A DNA stretch of 39,165 nucleotides from Nitrospirota bacterium. GTDB lineage: Bacteria > Nitrospirota > Nitrospiria > Nitrospirales > Nitrospiraceae. Each line of letters begins with the position of its first letter. The first letter of the stretch is position 1. The DNA is taken from NCBI GenBank assembly GCA_016200355.1, contig JACQEY010000072.1, positions 1 to 39,165 on the forward strand, in the 5' to 3' direction. Of this stretch, positions 1 through 9,766 are shown piece by piece. The translations under genes were made by a program, and so were the position numbers. The notes below the pieces were generated by a model that was given only the letters and a program-made list of their open reading frames with translations, did not search any database and was not told the DNA's origin.

Positions 1-923
1 GTGAGATCTTTGAACACACCGACCAAGCCTGTCTGTTTCCCCTGCTCATGCAATGGGGAAAGAGTCATACCGAGGATCAGGCGATTGCCATCAGCTCGCT
101 TACATTCCACTTCGAATCGCGTCGTCGTCGACACGGCACCACCGAACTGCTCATCTGATTCCTGGTTAGGGTGCCAGTTGAAGACCTCGCGCCATGGACG
201 TCCGACCACGTGAGCGATCGTATACCCGGTCGCTTCCTGTGCCGCTGGGTTGAACGACGTGATACCCCCCATGGCATCCGCCGTAAATACGCCGCTGCTG
301 ATGCTGTGAACGATATTCTCGTGAAAGACTTGGAGGCGAGTCAGTCCCTGTTCCTTCTCGCGTAACGACTGATCGGCCTGCTGAAGCTGTTCCGCTAAGG
401 TTCCGCCCAGGATCCCAACGACAAGAAGGGCGAGGGCGTAGACACCGAACGTTTGAAATGTTTCGGGCACGGTCAGCCGACTCGGCGACAGCCACCCCCA
501 CCCCTCAACTAGACCATGTAACTGAATGTTCGTTAAGAGTCCGAACATAATAATGGAGAAACAAGCGGTAAGAAGCCCTACTCGTCGACGGGGAACGAGA
601 CTGGCCACTGCTACCGTCATAACATACAGCACCGCGAAGGGACTCTCGATCCCACCTGTCCTGGCAACCAGCACCGTTTCAAGAAGAAAGTCGATCCCCA
701 CCTGAGCCCAAAAAAGTATCGTGAGAGCTGCCGGTGAGGTAAACGCACGGAGCAGAATGGCGGAAGGGATCGTCAGGATATAGGTGATAATAATCAGGGT
801 ATAGAACGTCTCAAACCCCCCGCCCATCCCCACATTAAAATCAACAGACAGTCCGAGCAAAAACGTCACCAAGGCCAACCCAATCTCCTCAGATTTGGAG
901 CCAGAAACCATATCTTCGCACAT
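1..923 (-). CDS. pilS: PilS/NtrB-like membrane sensor histidine kinase, N-terminal part (truncated by window edge)
   Basis: Hand translation of the minus strand gives an open frame from ATG at 923 (MCEDMVSGSKSEEIGLALVTFLLGLSVDFNVG...) through several hydrophobic segments into a PAS domain (SGVFTADAMGGITSFNPAAQEATGYTIAHVVGRPWREVFNW). It lies directly downstream of pilC. The supplied ORF track lists only wrong-frame ORFs here. Confidence 0.75.
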   Translation of the reverse strand, partial: MCEDMVSGSKSEEIGLALVTFLLGLSVDFNVGMGGGFETFYTLIIITYILTIPSAILLRAFTSPAALTILFWAQVGIDFLLETVLVARTGGIESPFAVLYVMTVAVASLVPRRRVGLLTACFSIIMFGLLTNIQLHGLVEGWGWLSPSRLTVPETFQTFGVYALALLVVGILGGTLAEQLQQADQSLREKEQGLTRLQVFHENIVHSISSGVFTADAMGGITSFNPAAQEATGYTIAHVVGRPWREVFNWHPNQESDEQFGGAVSTTTRFEVECKRADGNRLILGMTLSPLHEQGKQTGLVGVFKDL

Positions 924-1019
924 TCGATGAGTCGCCAAGTGGCTTTGCCAGAAAGGGGACTTAGAGCTTTCGGTCGGGAACCAGGCCCAACTCCGTGAGA
1001 GGAGCCTGAACACCGTCCT

Positions 1020-2237
1020 CTATCCGATCGCAGACGCCATTTTGAAAATCGGAAGGTACATCGCAATCACGATAAACCCAATCACAACCCCCAAGAATAC
1101 CATCATCATGGGCTCAAGTAGTGCCGTCAACGAGGCAACTGCCTGATCGACTTCGTCTTCGTAAAAGTCTGCAATTTTCCCTAACATCGCATCCAGCGCG
1201 CCGGTTGACTCACCAACGGCAATCATATGCGTCACCATCTTCGGAAAGACCCCGCTTGCTGCCAAGGGATCCGCGATGGTCTTTCCGCCACTGATACTGA
1301 CGCGAGCGTTGATCAACGTTTCTTCAATAACCTTATTGCCCGAGGTCTTTGCGCAGATGGTCATTCCATCGAGCAATGGAACCCCGCTAGAGAGCAACGT
1401 CCCAAGTGTACGGGTAAACTTGGCAACCGATGCTTTTCTGATTAAGTCTCCAACCACTGGCAACTTGAGAAGCAACTTATCAATAACCATCCGTCCTCGA
1501 ACGGTCGCGTAGTATTTTTTAATGCCAAAAATGGTCCCCACAATTGCCCCAAGAATGACATACCAGTAAGCTATAAAGAAGTTACTGGTGTCGATGACTA
1601 ATTGCGTAGGGCCGGGCAACGCCACTTTCCCGCCTGACAGTTCAAGAAACATCTTTGCAAAGATTGGAATGACAAAAAGCATGAGAATCGCGATAACAAT
1701 AACGGCAACTCCCATGATCGTGGCAGGATAGACCATAGCAGACTTGATCTGCCCTTTGAGCTTCATCGCTTTTTCAATATATTTTGCGAGACGCGTCAAG
1801 ATCGTATCGAGCAGGCCACCCACCTCACCCGCATGCACCAAATTGACGTAGAGATCGTCGAAGACTTTCGGATGACGACGTAAGGCATCCGAAAAGGTCG
1901 AACCTGCTTCCACCTGAATCTTCACTTCCCCGATGGTCTCCCGCAGCACCTTATTCTCAGACTGGGTTGAGAGGATTTCGAGACATTGCACCAAGGGCAA
2001 ACCCGCATTAATCATCGTGCCGAATTGTCGCGTAAACACAACCAGGTCTTTATCGGTCAGACCGGACCCCAAACTCAGGCTGAATCCACCCGTGCCACCT
2101 TTTTTTTCTTCAAGACTCGTAACGACGACACTCTGCTTGCGGAGTTGGTCTACCACCTCATCTCGGGTTTTCGCGCTCAGCTCGCCCTTCTTGACGGCAC
2201 CCGATCTGGTTCGTCCGACATACGCAAAGGTAGCCAT
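1020..2237 (-). CDS. pilC: Type IV pilus inner membrane platform protein PilC (GspF family)
   Basis: MATFAYVGRTRSGAVKKGELSAKTRDEVVDQLRKQ... and VFTRQFGTMINAGLPLVQCLEIL, ending GFIVIAMYLPIFKMASAIG; typical T2SS-F domain protein. The ORF track starts it at 2246. Confidence 0.95.
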   Translation of the reverse strand: MATFAYVGRTRSGAVKKGELSAKTRDEVVDQLRKQSVVVTSLEEKKGGTGGFSLSLGSGLTDKDLVVFTRQFGTMINAGLPLVQCLEILSTQSENKVLRETIGEVKIQVEAGSTFSDALRRHPKVFDDLYVNLVHAGEVGGLLDTILTRLAKYIEKAMKLKGQIKSAMVYPATIMGVAVIVIAILMLFVIPIFAKMFLELSGGKVALPGPTQLVIDTSNFFIAYWYVILGAIVGTIFGIKKYYATVRGRMVIDKLLLKLPVVGDLIRKASVAKFTRTLGTLLSSGVPLLDGMTICAKTSGNKVIEETLINARVSISGGKTIADPLAASGVFPKMVTHMIAVGESTGALDAMLGKIADFYEDEVDQAVASLTALLEPMMMVFLGVVIGFIVIAMYLPIFKMASAIG

Positions 2238-2395
2238 ACGCAACACTCACCCTTCAATGTGGCCATCGCCCTGGCCGGTTATAGACTGAGGGGAATACCT
2301 ACCAGGCGAGTCTACTGGCCACCCCAAAACCTGTCAAACAAATGCAGAATCTCTGCGAAGGCGACAAGGCACGCAGGCTCATACAGTACAAAGCC

Positions 2396-2932
2396 TTAGC
2401 TGCTAATCGCACTCGTATACCGAAAACCTCGGTAGAGATAATGCAACCCGGACAGTAGCGTGAAAGAGACCATGCCGAACAAAAGAGGCAGGATGAGGGT
2501 AAGGTCGATGTGACGGGAACTTAGGAATATGACCATGACGACATAGGCCAGCTGGAGAAACGTGGTACCCTTGCCCAAGAAGGTGGGGGTAAGATCCACG
2601 CGAGATTCTGTGAAATGCGCCACTGCCGTTCCCAGCAGCAGTATCACGTCCCGGCTGACCACGAGGATGGTGACCCACAGCGGAATCAAATGGATCATCG
2701 AAAGCGTGATGAACCCGGAGGTGAGGAGCAGCTTATCGGCCAGAGGGTCCAACACGGCTCCGAGTTTGGTATACTGATTCTTCATACGGGCAATCGCCCC
2801 ATCCAGCGCGTCAGTAATTCCCGCCACAAGAAGCACAATGAGCGCTTGGTCGAATCTTCCGTAGATAAGCAACCCAATGTAGCAGGGGATCAGGAGAATA
2901 CGAAGGATGGTCAAGCTGTTGGGGATATTCAT
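2396..2932 (-). CDS. pgsA: CDP-diacylglycerol--glycerol-3-phosphate 3-phosphatidyltransferase
   Basis: MNIPNSLTILRILLIPCYIGLLI...; CDP-alcohol phosphotransferase motif DALDGAIARMKNQYTKLGAVLDPLADKLLL. Confidence 0.93.
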   Translation of the reverse strand: MNIPNSLTILRILLIPCYIGLLIYGRFDQALIVLLVAGITDALDGAIARMKNQYTKLGAVLDPLADKLLLTSGFITLSMIHLIPLWVTILVVSRDVILLLGTAVAHFTESRVDLTPTFLGKGTTFLQLAYVVMVIFLSSRHIDLTLILPLLFGMVSFTLLSGLHYLYRGFRYTSAISS

Positions 2933-3003
2933 ATCTTCAGGAACACAGCAGCCTACAGCAGCGGGGGGAAATGATAGGAGGGCGTTACGCGGTTGTCAAC
3001 GGC

Positions 3004-3032
3004 TTGCAGTCAGTGCAGCCCCACCCTATACT
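3004..3032 (+). promoter_or_regulatory. Candidate sigma70-type promoter for the 3077 ORF
   Basis: TTGCAG - 17 bp - TATACT. Confidence 0.5.
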
Positions 3033-3076
3033 AAATGTAGTGCTAATTATTTCATTTGTGCGTCATGGAGGTCGTG

Positions 3077-3394
3077 ATGAGTTCGCTTCCGCTGCTTTTC
3101 AAAAAAGAAGGACTGGTTGAAAAGCATCAGGTTGAAGGAGTCGACCCGAGCGATCGGTACTTCAATCGCATAATCCTCGTCAATCGAACCGCCTCTGGCT
3201 ACGCAGCCAAGGTCATGTATGAAGCCCTGACGGTCGAAGGGCACTCGCATCCGACCATAGCTGCTGCGGTACAAGAACTCATCGAGGAGATGCAGAGATT
3301 CGGCTTCAGCAGAATAAGAACCCGCGCCAATTTCAAAGGCACGAAGTATCTTGCCGAAAAAGAAACCTGGGTCGATTACCAGGATCCGGCCTAA
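3077..3394 (+). CDS. Small conserved hypothetical protein (~105 aa)
   Basis: ATG at 3077 preceded by GGAGG (ATGGAGGTCGTGATG); MSSLPLLFKKEGLVEKHQVEGVDPSDRYFNRIILVNRTASGYAAKVMYEALTVEGHSHPTIAAAVQELIEEMQRFGF... ORF track starts at 3056. Confidence 0.7.
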   Translation: MSSLPLLFKKEGLVEKHQVEGVDPSDRYFNRIILVNRTASGYAAKVMYEALTVEGHSHPTIAAAVQELIEEMQRFGFSRIRTRANFKGTKYLAEKETWVDYQDPA

Positions 3395-3403
3395 CCCTGC
3401 CCC

Positions 3404-4543
3404 TCACGCAGACACAAACTCCCGATAGACCAGGTCGTGAATATACGGGCGGAAGGCCTTGATCTTCTCATTCCTTCGGCTCGGATGTACCCGGTTGGAT
3501 AACAGCACCACCTCCAATTCGCACAGCGGATCAATCCACAGCGACGTCCCAGTATAACCAAGATGCCCGAACGACTGCTCGGAAAAATGGGACCCCGATG
3601 AGGATGGCGCAGACGGAGTGTCCCATCCCAAGGCCCAACTCAATCGAGTGGCAGATTCTTGGCGGGTCGTAAACTGCCTGACAAGCTCCCCATCCAAAAT
3701 CGACTCTCTCCCATGATAGCCGCAGAGCCAAGCTCCGGAAACCGCCAGCACCGATTCGGCAGTCCCGAATAACCCTGCATGACCCGCAACACCACCCATC
3801 GCTGCCGCATTCTCGTCATGCACCTCCCCACATAAAAGTCGATTGCGCCGTTCGTCCTGTTCAGTCGGGGCTATTTGTGAAGCATCTATCGTCGGGCGCG
3901 CAACGCCTAATTGGGTTCGCCCTACTGTGGGACAAAACATCATGGGGTTGGCCCGTAGCGGCCGGACAATTGCTTCTTCGCACCAAAGATCCATCGGCAT
4001 TCCACTGAGACGCTCAACCAGAAACCCTAGCAACATGAATCCAAGATCGCTGTAGATGCTTCGCTCGCCCCGCACATAAATCAACGGTTCGTCACGAATC
4101 ATCTTCAGTACAAGTTGCTTCACAGGCTGATTCCCGCCAGAGAGTTCAGGGACAACACCTCCGGCGTCAAGCCGCTCGTAGAAGGGTCGCCATCCAGGCA
4201 AGCCCGAGCGATGGGCTAAGAGGTCTCTCACCGTTGCCTGGCCGATCAGCGTCCCTTCAAGTTCGGCTAACACCTCTTGCACCGGATCCTCAAGAGCCAC
4301 TTTGGCACGTTGAGTCAGAAGTAAGACAGATGTGCCCGTCGCCAGCGGCTTCGTGAGAGAGGCGAGGTCATAAATAGTGGCGGGTTGTACAGGAAGGCCC
4401 GGAGGCTCTGACGACAATCGCCCGGCTACAACCACACATTGCAGCTCTCCACGCAGACGCACCGCCAACTGGGCACCGGGGAAAACACCTTCGTCGACGG
4501 CCGATTGCAGTGCCGCCCGAATGACGTGATCGGTAGCCATAGG
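3404..4543 (-). CDS. Serine hydrolase, beta-lactamase/class C PBP-like family
   Basis: S-x-x-K motif in YDLASLTKPLATG, GERSIYSDLGFMLLG, GHAGLFGTAESV, FGHLGYTGTSLWIDP. Start could be 4600 or 4543 (MATDHVIRAAL). Confidence 0.87.
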   Translation of the reverse strand, partial: PMATDHVIRAALQSAVDEGVFPGAQLAVRLRGELQCVVVAGRLSSEPPGLPVQPATIYDLASLTKPLATGTSVLLLTQRAKVALEDPVQEVLAELEGTLIGQATVRDLLAHRSGLPGWRPFYERLDAGGVVPELSGGNQPVKQLVLKMIRDEPLIYVRGERSIYSDLGFMLLGFLVERLSGMPMDLWCEEAIVRPLRANPMMFCPTVGRTQLGVARPTIDASQIAPTEQDERRNRLLCGEVHDENAAAMGGVAGHAGLFGTAESVLAVSGAWLCGYHGRESILDGELVRQFTTRQESATRLSWALGWDTPSAPSSSGSHFSEQSFGHLGYTGTSLWIDPLCELEVVLLSNRVHPSRRNEKIKAFRPYIHDLVYREFVSA

Positions 4544-4645
4544 CGGGGTACGTGTCCCTGGTGGGGAAAGATGCTGTGCTGGATAAGACGCGCGAATCAA
4601 TTTCCAGAACGCCTGCCTGGAGAAAGGCAGTTACCTTCTGACGAG

Positions 4646-5161
4646 TTATAATGTCGGGCTCGATTCTCCTTCGAGCTTCTCCTCCGATGCGATCGAGGCG
4701 TCATGGAACGCTTCCTGCTCCTCCACTTCCAACATACGCTCGAACATCCGCAACGATGCGCGCAATCGTTCAACCATGAGCAGTCGCTGTTTCTGGAGCG
4801 ATGAAAGATCGCGCTGCGTATCAGTCAGCTCAACCCTGGCCTGATGGATCAGTTCACCGGCCTTGAGTTCAGCCTCTTTGATGACGAGGTCTGCTTCCCG
4901 CTGAGCATTCTGCTTCACGTCCTCTGCCAGCGATTGAGCAGATAGAAGAGTGCTCGACAATGTCGCTTCCGTCCGCTTCAGCTCGGCAAGCTGCTGCTCC
5001 AGAAATATAATCTTTTCTCGCTGAGCCGCATGGTCTCGATTCAACAATTCGATCGTCTGTGCCAGCTCTTCGAGAAAGCGATTGACTTCTTCCTTGTCGT
5101 ATCCGCGAAAGTTGACCTTGAACACCATTTGCTGGATATCGAGCGGCGTAATTCTCATGGC
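4646..5161 (-). CDS. divIVA: DivIVA-domain protein
   Basis: MRITPLDIQQMVFKVNFRGYDKEEVNRFLEELAQTIELL followed by a coiled-coil; classic DivIVA N-terminus. Confidence 0.9.
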   Translation of the reverse strand, partial: AMRITPLDIQQMVFKVNFRGYDKEEVNRFLEELAQTIELLNRDHAAQREKIIFLEQQLAELKRTEATLSSTLLSAQSLAEDVKQNAQREADLVIKEAELKAGELIHQARVELTDTQRDLSSLQKQRLLMVERLRASLRMFERMLEVEEQEAFHDASIASEEKLEGESSPTL

Positions 5162-5177
5162 ATCCCCCATGGTCACC

Positions 5178-5474
5178 TCAGTTCATCCTCATGGCCAACT
5201 CCTTGAGTGAATCCACAACCGCAATTTGCAGGAAGGTAATGATCAGGATCACGACAATCGGCGCCAAATCCATTCCCATCCGCACCCCGACCCACCGTCG
5301 AATCGGCGCCAAAACTGGTTCGGTCGCACGATTGAGAAATTGGACGATGGGGTTCCATGGATCCGGGTTGACCCATGAGATCAAGGCACGAGCGATGACC
5401 ACCCACATATAGAGCCATAACACATAGTCAATGATGGTCGCCACTGCCGTCAGGGCATTGCCAGCAACAAACAT
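5178..5474 (-). CDS. yggT: YggT family membrane protein
   Basis: WVVIARALISWVNPDPWNPIVQFLNRATEPVLAPIRRWVG; YggT signature, in operon with divIVA and proC. Confidence 0.9.
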   Translation of the reverse strand: MFVAGNALTAVATIIDYVLWLYMWVVIARALISWVNPDPWNPIVQFLNRATEPVLAPIRRWVGVRMGMDLAPIVVILIITFLQIAVVDSLKELAMRMN

Positions 5475-6304
5475 CAGCCCCCCAACTCCTTCGATCGTGT
5501 GGTAGCTGCTTCGACCGCTGCCATGAGCGTCGCACGGAATCCCCCCTGTTCGAGCTGATGAAGCCCGGCGATAGTCGTGCCTCCGGGAGACGCCACCCGA
5601 TCTTTCAATTGAGCGGGGTGCACTCCTGATTCCAGCACCAAGCGAGCCGCTCCGAGCACCGTCTGGGCGGCAAGAAGTTCGGCGGTCTGCCGCGGCAAGC
5701 CCATCATCACCCCCCCATCCGCCAGCGCTTCAATGGCCTGAAATACATAGGCAGGCCCACTGCCACTCAGTCCGGTCACCGCATCCATCAATCGTTCCTC
5801 AACCAGCACCACTCGACCGACGACTTCGAATACCGTTCGAGCCAGGCGACTATCATCTTCAGACACCGCACTGCCCAAGGCCAGAGCGGTCATACCCTCT
5901 CGGACCAAAGCCGGAACATTCGGCATCGCTCGAACGACCCGCGTCGCCCCGGCAATCTGCTTCGCGATTGTCCGAATCTGCACCCCCGCAGCAATAGAAA
6001 TCACAAGGGCATGGGCCAGGATCGGGCCAAGCTCACTGAGCACAGTAGGAAGCATCTGAGGCTTCACCGCCAAGACGACCACATCAGCCCAAGTGACCGC
6101 TTCACGGTTGGCAGAACCAATCAGAATGCCGAACTGACCTTTTAAGCGATCACGGCGCTCAGGAGTGGGATCTGTCGCCCATATCGACTCAGCAGAACAG
6201 ACCTGCGCTGAGAGGAGACCACCGATCATGGCCTCGGCCATCTGGCCACCTCCGATGAACGCAATCTTGCTCGTGATCGTTGGATTAGGCACGCCGCGCT
6301 CCAA
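5474..6304 (-). CDS. proC: Pyrroline-5-carboxylate reductase
   Basis: IAFIGGGQMAEAMIGGLL; AGATRVVRAMPNVPALVREGMTAL; DAVTGLSGSGPAYVFQAIEALADGGV; RVASPGGTTIAGL. Confidence 0.95.
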   Translation of the reverse strand: MERGVPNPTITSKIAFIGGGQMAEAMIGGLLSAQVCSAESIWATDPTPERRDRLKGQFGILIGSANREAVTWADVVVLAVKPQMLPTVLSELGPILAHALVISIAAGVQIRTIAKQIAGATRVVRAMPNVPALVREGMTALALGSAVSEDDSRLARTVFEVVGRVVLVEERLMDAVTGLSGSGPAYVFQAIEALADGGVMMGLPRQTAELLAAQTVLGAARLVLESGVHPAQLKDRVASPGGTTIAGLHQLEQGGFRATLMAAVEAATTRSKELGG

Positions 6305-6440
6305 AAATAGCCAGTCTAAGCCGTATGCCAGATCGGCTAAAAAACGAACAGGATACTTTCACCGACTGAGCCTCCAGCCGGTAGAGTCGGCGCATCGGAT
6401 CATTCACAATCCTAGCGCAGTCTCTCAGAAATTCTAAAGT

Positions 6441-6470
6441 ATTGTACAGAAACCGCCGGCCAAATGTCAG
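6441..6470 (-). promoter_or_regulatory. Candidate sigma70-type promoter upstream of proC
   Basis: On the minus strand CTGACA - 18 bp - TACAAT in the proC/pgeF intergenic region. Confidence 0.35.
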
Positions 6471-6491
6471 CGCGCGCACCCGGACGAGATC

Positions 6492-7232
6492 CTATCGATG
6501 AGAGAGTAAGGTGATCCCGCTGACCATCGTCCCGTTCACCCGGCCTTCCCGTCGATAGGAATAAAACAGTTGATTATGACAGATCGTACATAAATTGACC
6601 GCTGAAATAGAGGGCGCGGACACACCCTCTCCCTCCACTTGCCGACGGATCAAAGCCTTGAGGTCCAGCCGAGCCTTATGCCCTCGATAGTCATACACAA
6701 CCGACTCCCAATCAGACAACCCCATTCGGAGCTGGTCGAGCACTGGATCGTCCACTTCATAGCAGCAGGGACCGGCTGAGGGTCCAATACTGACTCGCAG
6801 ATCCGACCTTGTCGATCCAAATCTGTCTGCCATCAGCGTAAAGGTCTTCGAAATAATCCCGGCCACAGCGCCTCGCCAACCGGCATGAATCGACGCGACG
6901 ACACGCCTGCGAGGGTCATGCACGAGCACGGGAACACAATCCGCCGTTCGCACCGCCACCGTCACGCCGGGTTGATCGGTCACCAGGGCGTCCCACCCGC
7001 CGAGAAACTGATCTGATTTGGTGAGGGGACGATCCAGCACCAAGGCATTGGTCCCATGCACTTGCTTGACGGACAGCAGCCAACCGCGCCCCTGCGCCCC
7101 AGACTGACGAGCGGGCACTCCTACATTAAGTGCCAACGAGTCTGCATGGCTGCGCGTCCCGAAGAAATGTCGAATGCCGTCGCGCGCGGACGCGAAGGCA
7201 GGAACCGTGATGACCCCTGCACTCATAGCCAT
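6492..7232 (-). CDS. pgeF: Laccase-domain protein PgeF/YfiH/YlmD (purine nucleoside phosphorylase family)
   Basis: LLSVKQVHGTNALVLD; DALVTDQPGVTVAVRTADCVPVLVHDPRRRVVASIHAGWRGAVAGI; GPSAGPCCYEVDDPV. Confidence 0.93.
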   Translation of the reverse strand: MAMSAGVITVPAFASARDGIRHFFGTRSHADSLALNVGVPARQSGAQGRGWLLSVKQVHGTNALVLDRPLTKSDQFLGGWDALVTDQPGVTVAVRTADCVPVLVHDPRRRVVASIHAGWRGAVAGIISKTFTLMADRFGSTRSDLRVSIGPSAGPCCYEVDDPVLDQLRMGLSDWESVVYDYRGHKARLDLKALIRRQVEGEGVSAPSISAVNLCTICHNQLFYSYRREGRVNGTMVSGITLLSHR

Positions 7233-7270
7233 ACTCCGCTGAGACTACTCACCCCTACAGACCGGTCAGC

Positions 7271-8467
7271 TCAATCGACCTGCTTGCGCAGAAAGGTGGG
7301 TACATCCCACTCGTCATCAGTGACCGCCGCAGTTCGCTCCATCGACTCTCTTCCGTCTCCCATCCGCCGCAAGAAAGTCGGACGGTCGAGATCTTTGAAG
7401 GGTCGCTCCGCATACGATCGTTCTCCCATCGTCTGGCCGGCGCCGGCCATCGCCTGTTGCCCGTTGCGGGAAGTCCGAGCCGCAGCCACGGGAATCGGAG
7501 CGGACTGCTCATCTCGTTCAAATCCGGTGGCAATCACCGTCACGACCAGGTCATCGCCCATGTCGGGGTTGATCACCTGTCCAACAATAATATTGGCTTC
7601 AGGATCAGCAGTCTGCTGGATAATCGTGGCCGCTTCCTCAATTTCGTGCAGCGACATGTTAGGCCCGCCGGTGATATTCAACAACACACCACGCGCGCCC
7701 TCGACACTGCCCTCCTCCAACAACGGACTGCAAATTGCCTTTTGCGCCGCTTCGATCGCCCGATTCGTCCCGCGCGCCACGCCCATCCCCATGACAGCGC
7801 GACCAGTATGCGACATCACGGTGCGGACATCGGCAAAATCCACGTTCACATGGCCGGTGGTCGTGATCACATCCGCAATCCCCTGAATGGCCTGCCGAAG
7901 GACGTCATCGGCCACCTTGAAGGCTTCGAGCAGCGGCGTCGCTTTGTCGACGATGCCGAGCAATCGCTGATTCGGGATTACGAGCAAGGTATCTACATGG
8001 CGGCGGAGATCGCGAATCCCTTCATCCGCATGAACCATCCGGCGATGGCCTTCGTAGGAAAAAGGCTTCGTCACGACCCCGACCGTTAAGATACCGAGTT
8101 CGCGTGCGATGCTCGCCACGATCGGCGCGGCGCCAGTCCCGGTTCCGCCGCCCATCCCCGCAGTCACGAACACCATGTCGGCGCCCTCAAGGCACTCCCG
8201 AATCTGATCTTTGCTTTCTAAGGCCGAGTCTTTTCCGACTTCCGGTTTCGCCCCGGCGCCAAGTCCCCTCGTCCGCTCAGGACCCAATTGAACCTTATAC
8301 GATGCCCGCGACCGATCCAGTGCCTGCAGATCGGTATTTGCCGCGATGAAATCGACCCGCGCCAATCCAGACGTGATCATGGTGTTTAGGGCATTGCACC
8401 CGGCGCCACCGACACCGATCACTTTAATCCGAACGGGGGACACGACATCTTCTTCAAACGAAAACAT
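7271..8467 (-). CDS. ftsZ: Cell division GTPase FtsZ
   Basis: [45 protein letters not shown]-terminal peptide [11 protein letters not shown]. Start at 8467 follows a strong SD (GGGAGGTGTCCTGATG); ORF track starts at 8518. Confidence 0.97.
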   Translation of the reverse strand: MFSFEEDVVSPVRIKVIGVGGAGCNALNTMITSGLARVDFIAANTDLQALDRSRASYKVQLGPERTRGLGAGAKPEVGKDSALESKDQIRECLEGADMVFVTAGMGGGTGTGAAPIVASIARELGILTVGVVTKPFSYEGHRRMVHADEGIRDLRRHVDTLLVIPNQRLLGIVDKATPLLEAFKVADDVLRQAIQGIADVITTTGHVNVDFADVRTVMSHTGRAVMGMGVARGTNRAIEAAQKAICSPLLEEGSVEGARGVLLNITGGPNMSLHEIEEAATIIQQTADPEANIIVGQVINPDMGDDLVVTVIATGFERDEQSAPIPVAAARTSRNGQQAMAGAGQTMGERSYAERPFKDLDRPTFLRRMGDGRESMERTAAVTDDEWDVPTFLRKQVD

Positions 8468-8521
8468 CAGGACACCTCCCTTGATTAAATCCGCGTAGCG
8501 GACATCCGCCTCGCGCAACGG

Positions 8522-9766
8522 TTAAAAGAACTCGAACATCCAGGACTTCATACGATCGACTACCTTATGCAGCGGCCGTCCGCTGCGCAGACCAGCCGTG
8601 GCCATCTCCTCAAGATGGTGCCGGGCATGGAGCAGCAGGCCGACACCGGTGGCATGCATGGGATTGCTGACGATGTCGCGAAGCCCTCCGATGCCACCGG
8701 GCGCGCCGCGGCGAGCCGGAAGATTCAAGACCTGCTCTGCCGCATCGGGCATCCCTTCCAACAACGACGTTCCACCTGTAATGACCACCCCTGCCCCCAG
8801 CATGCCCTCGTAGCCGGCACGCGCAATTTCCCGGCGAACCAGCTCGAATATTTCTTCGACCCTCGGCTCAAGAATCTCGGCAACGTCTCGGCGCGAGAAC
8901 GTCCGTGCCGGACGGTCCCCGACCGACGGAACCTCCACTGTTTCATGGCCTTGCACTAAGCCTGTTCGGGCAATCCCGCGATGCAGCTTGATCTTCTCAG
9001 CTTCGGTCTGAGAGGTCAGCAACCCGATGGCGAGATCCTTCGTTAGATTCTGCCCGCCGATCGGCAAGACCGCGGAATGCCTGATACTCCCATCGAGAAA
9101 AATCGCGAGGTCGGTCGTCCCACCACCGAGATCGACCATGGCGACCCCCAGATCGCGCTCCTCCTGGCTGAGGACGGCCTCACTGGAAGCCAAGGGCTGC
9201 AGCACCATATCCACAACATCGAGCCCTGCGCGATTCACACACTTGATGATGTTCTGCGCTGAAGTCACCGCGCCGGTAATCACATGCACGTTGACTTCGA
9301 GACGATTTCCCGACAAGCCCAGCGGCTCCCGAACTCCCTCTTGCCCATCCACCATAAATTCACGAGGCAGCACATGAAGAATCCGCCGTTCATGGGGGAT
9401 GACTGCCAAAGTCCGCGCGCTTTCGATCGCACGCTGGATATCTTCCCGCGTGACTTCTGCCTTTTTGAGCGCCACAACTCCCTTGCAGTTCTCCGCAGAG
9501 ATGTGGCTACCGGCGATGCCGGTATAGACGGAATTGATCTGGACCGCCGCCATCAGCTCGGCTTCCTCAACCGCCTTCTTGATCGATTCCACGGTACTCT
9601 CAATATCGACCACGACGCCTTTGCGAAGCCCTCGCGACGGGCTGGATCCGACCCCGATGATGTTGAGCACCCCCTCGTCGGTGACTTCCGACACGATGGC
9701 GCAGATCTTCGTAGTTCCGATGTCCAACCCCACAAGAATCTGATCACGCTTCGGCATAGCCCTCAC
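8522..9766 (-). CDS. ftsA: Cell division protein FtsA
   Basis: ILVGLDIGTTKICAIVSEV; GVAMVDLGGGTTDLAIFLDGSIRHSAVLPIGGQNLTKDLAIGL; GVVITGGTSLLEGM. Confidence 0.96.
   Translation of the reverse strand: MRAMPKRDQILVGLDIGTTKICAIVSEVTDEGVLNIIGVGSSPSRGLRKGVVVDIESTVESIKKAVEEAELMAAVQINSVYTGIAGSHISAENCKGVVALKKAEVTREDIQRAIESARTLAVIPHERRILHVLPREFMVDGQEGVREPLGLSGNRLEVNVHVITGAVTSAQNIIKCVNRAGLDVVDMVLQPLASSEAVLSQEERDLGVAMVDLGGGTTDLAIFLDGSIRHSAVLPIGGQNLTKDLAIGLLTSQTEAEKIKLHRGIARTGLVQGHETVEVPSVGDRPARTFSRRDVAEILEPRVEEIFELVRREIARAGYEGMLGAGVVITGGTSLLEGMPDAAEQVLNLPARRGAPGGIGGLRDIVSNPMHATGVGLLLHARHHLEEMATAGLRSGRPLHKVVDRMKSWMFEFF

Noticed and set aside
7056-7886. 276-aa plus-strand ORF antisense to pgeF/ftsZ
   Set aside because: Overlaps two conserved genes on the opposite strand and spans their junction; no recognisable motif.
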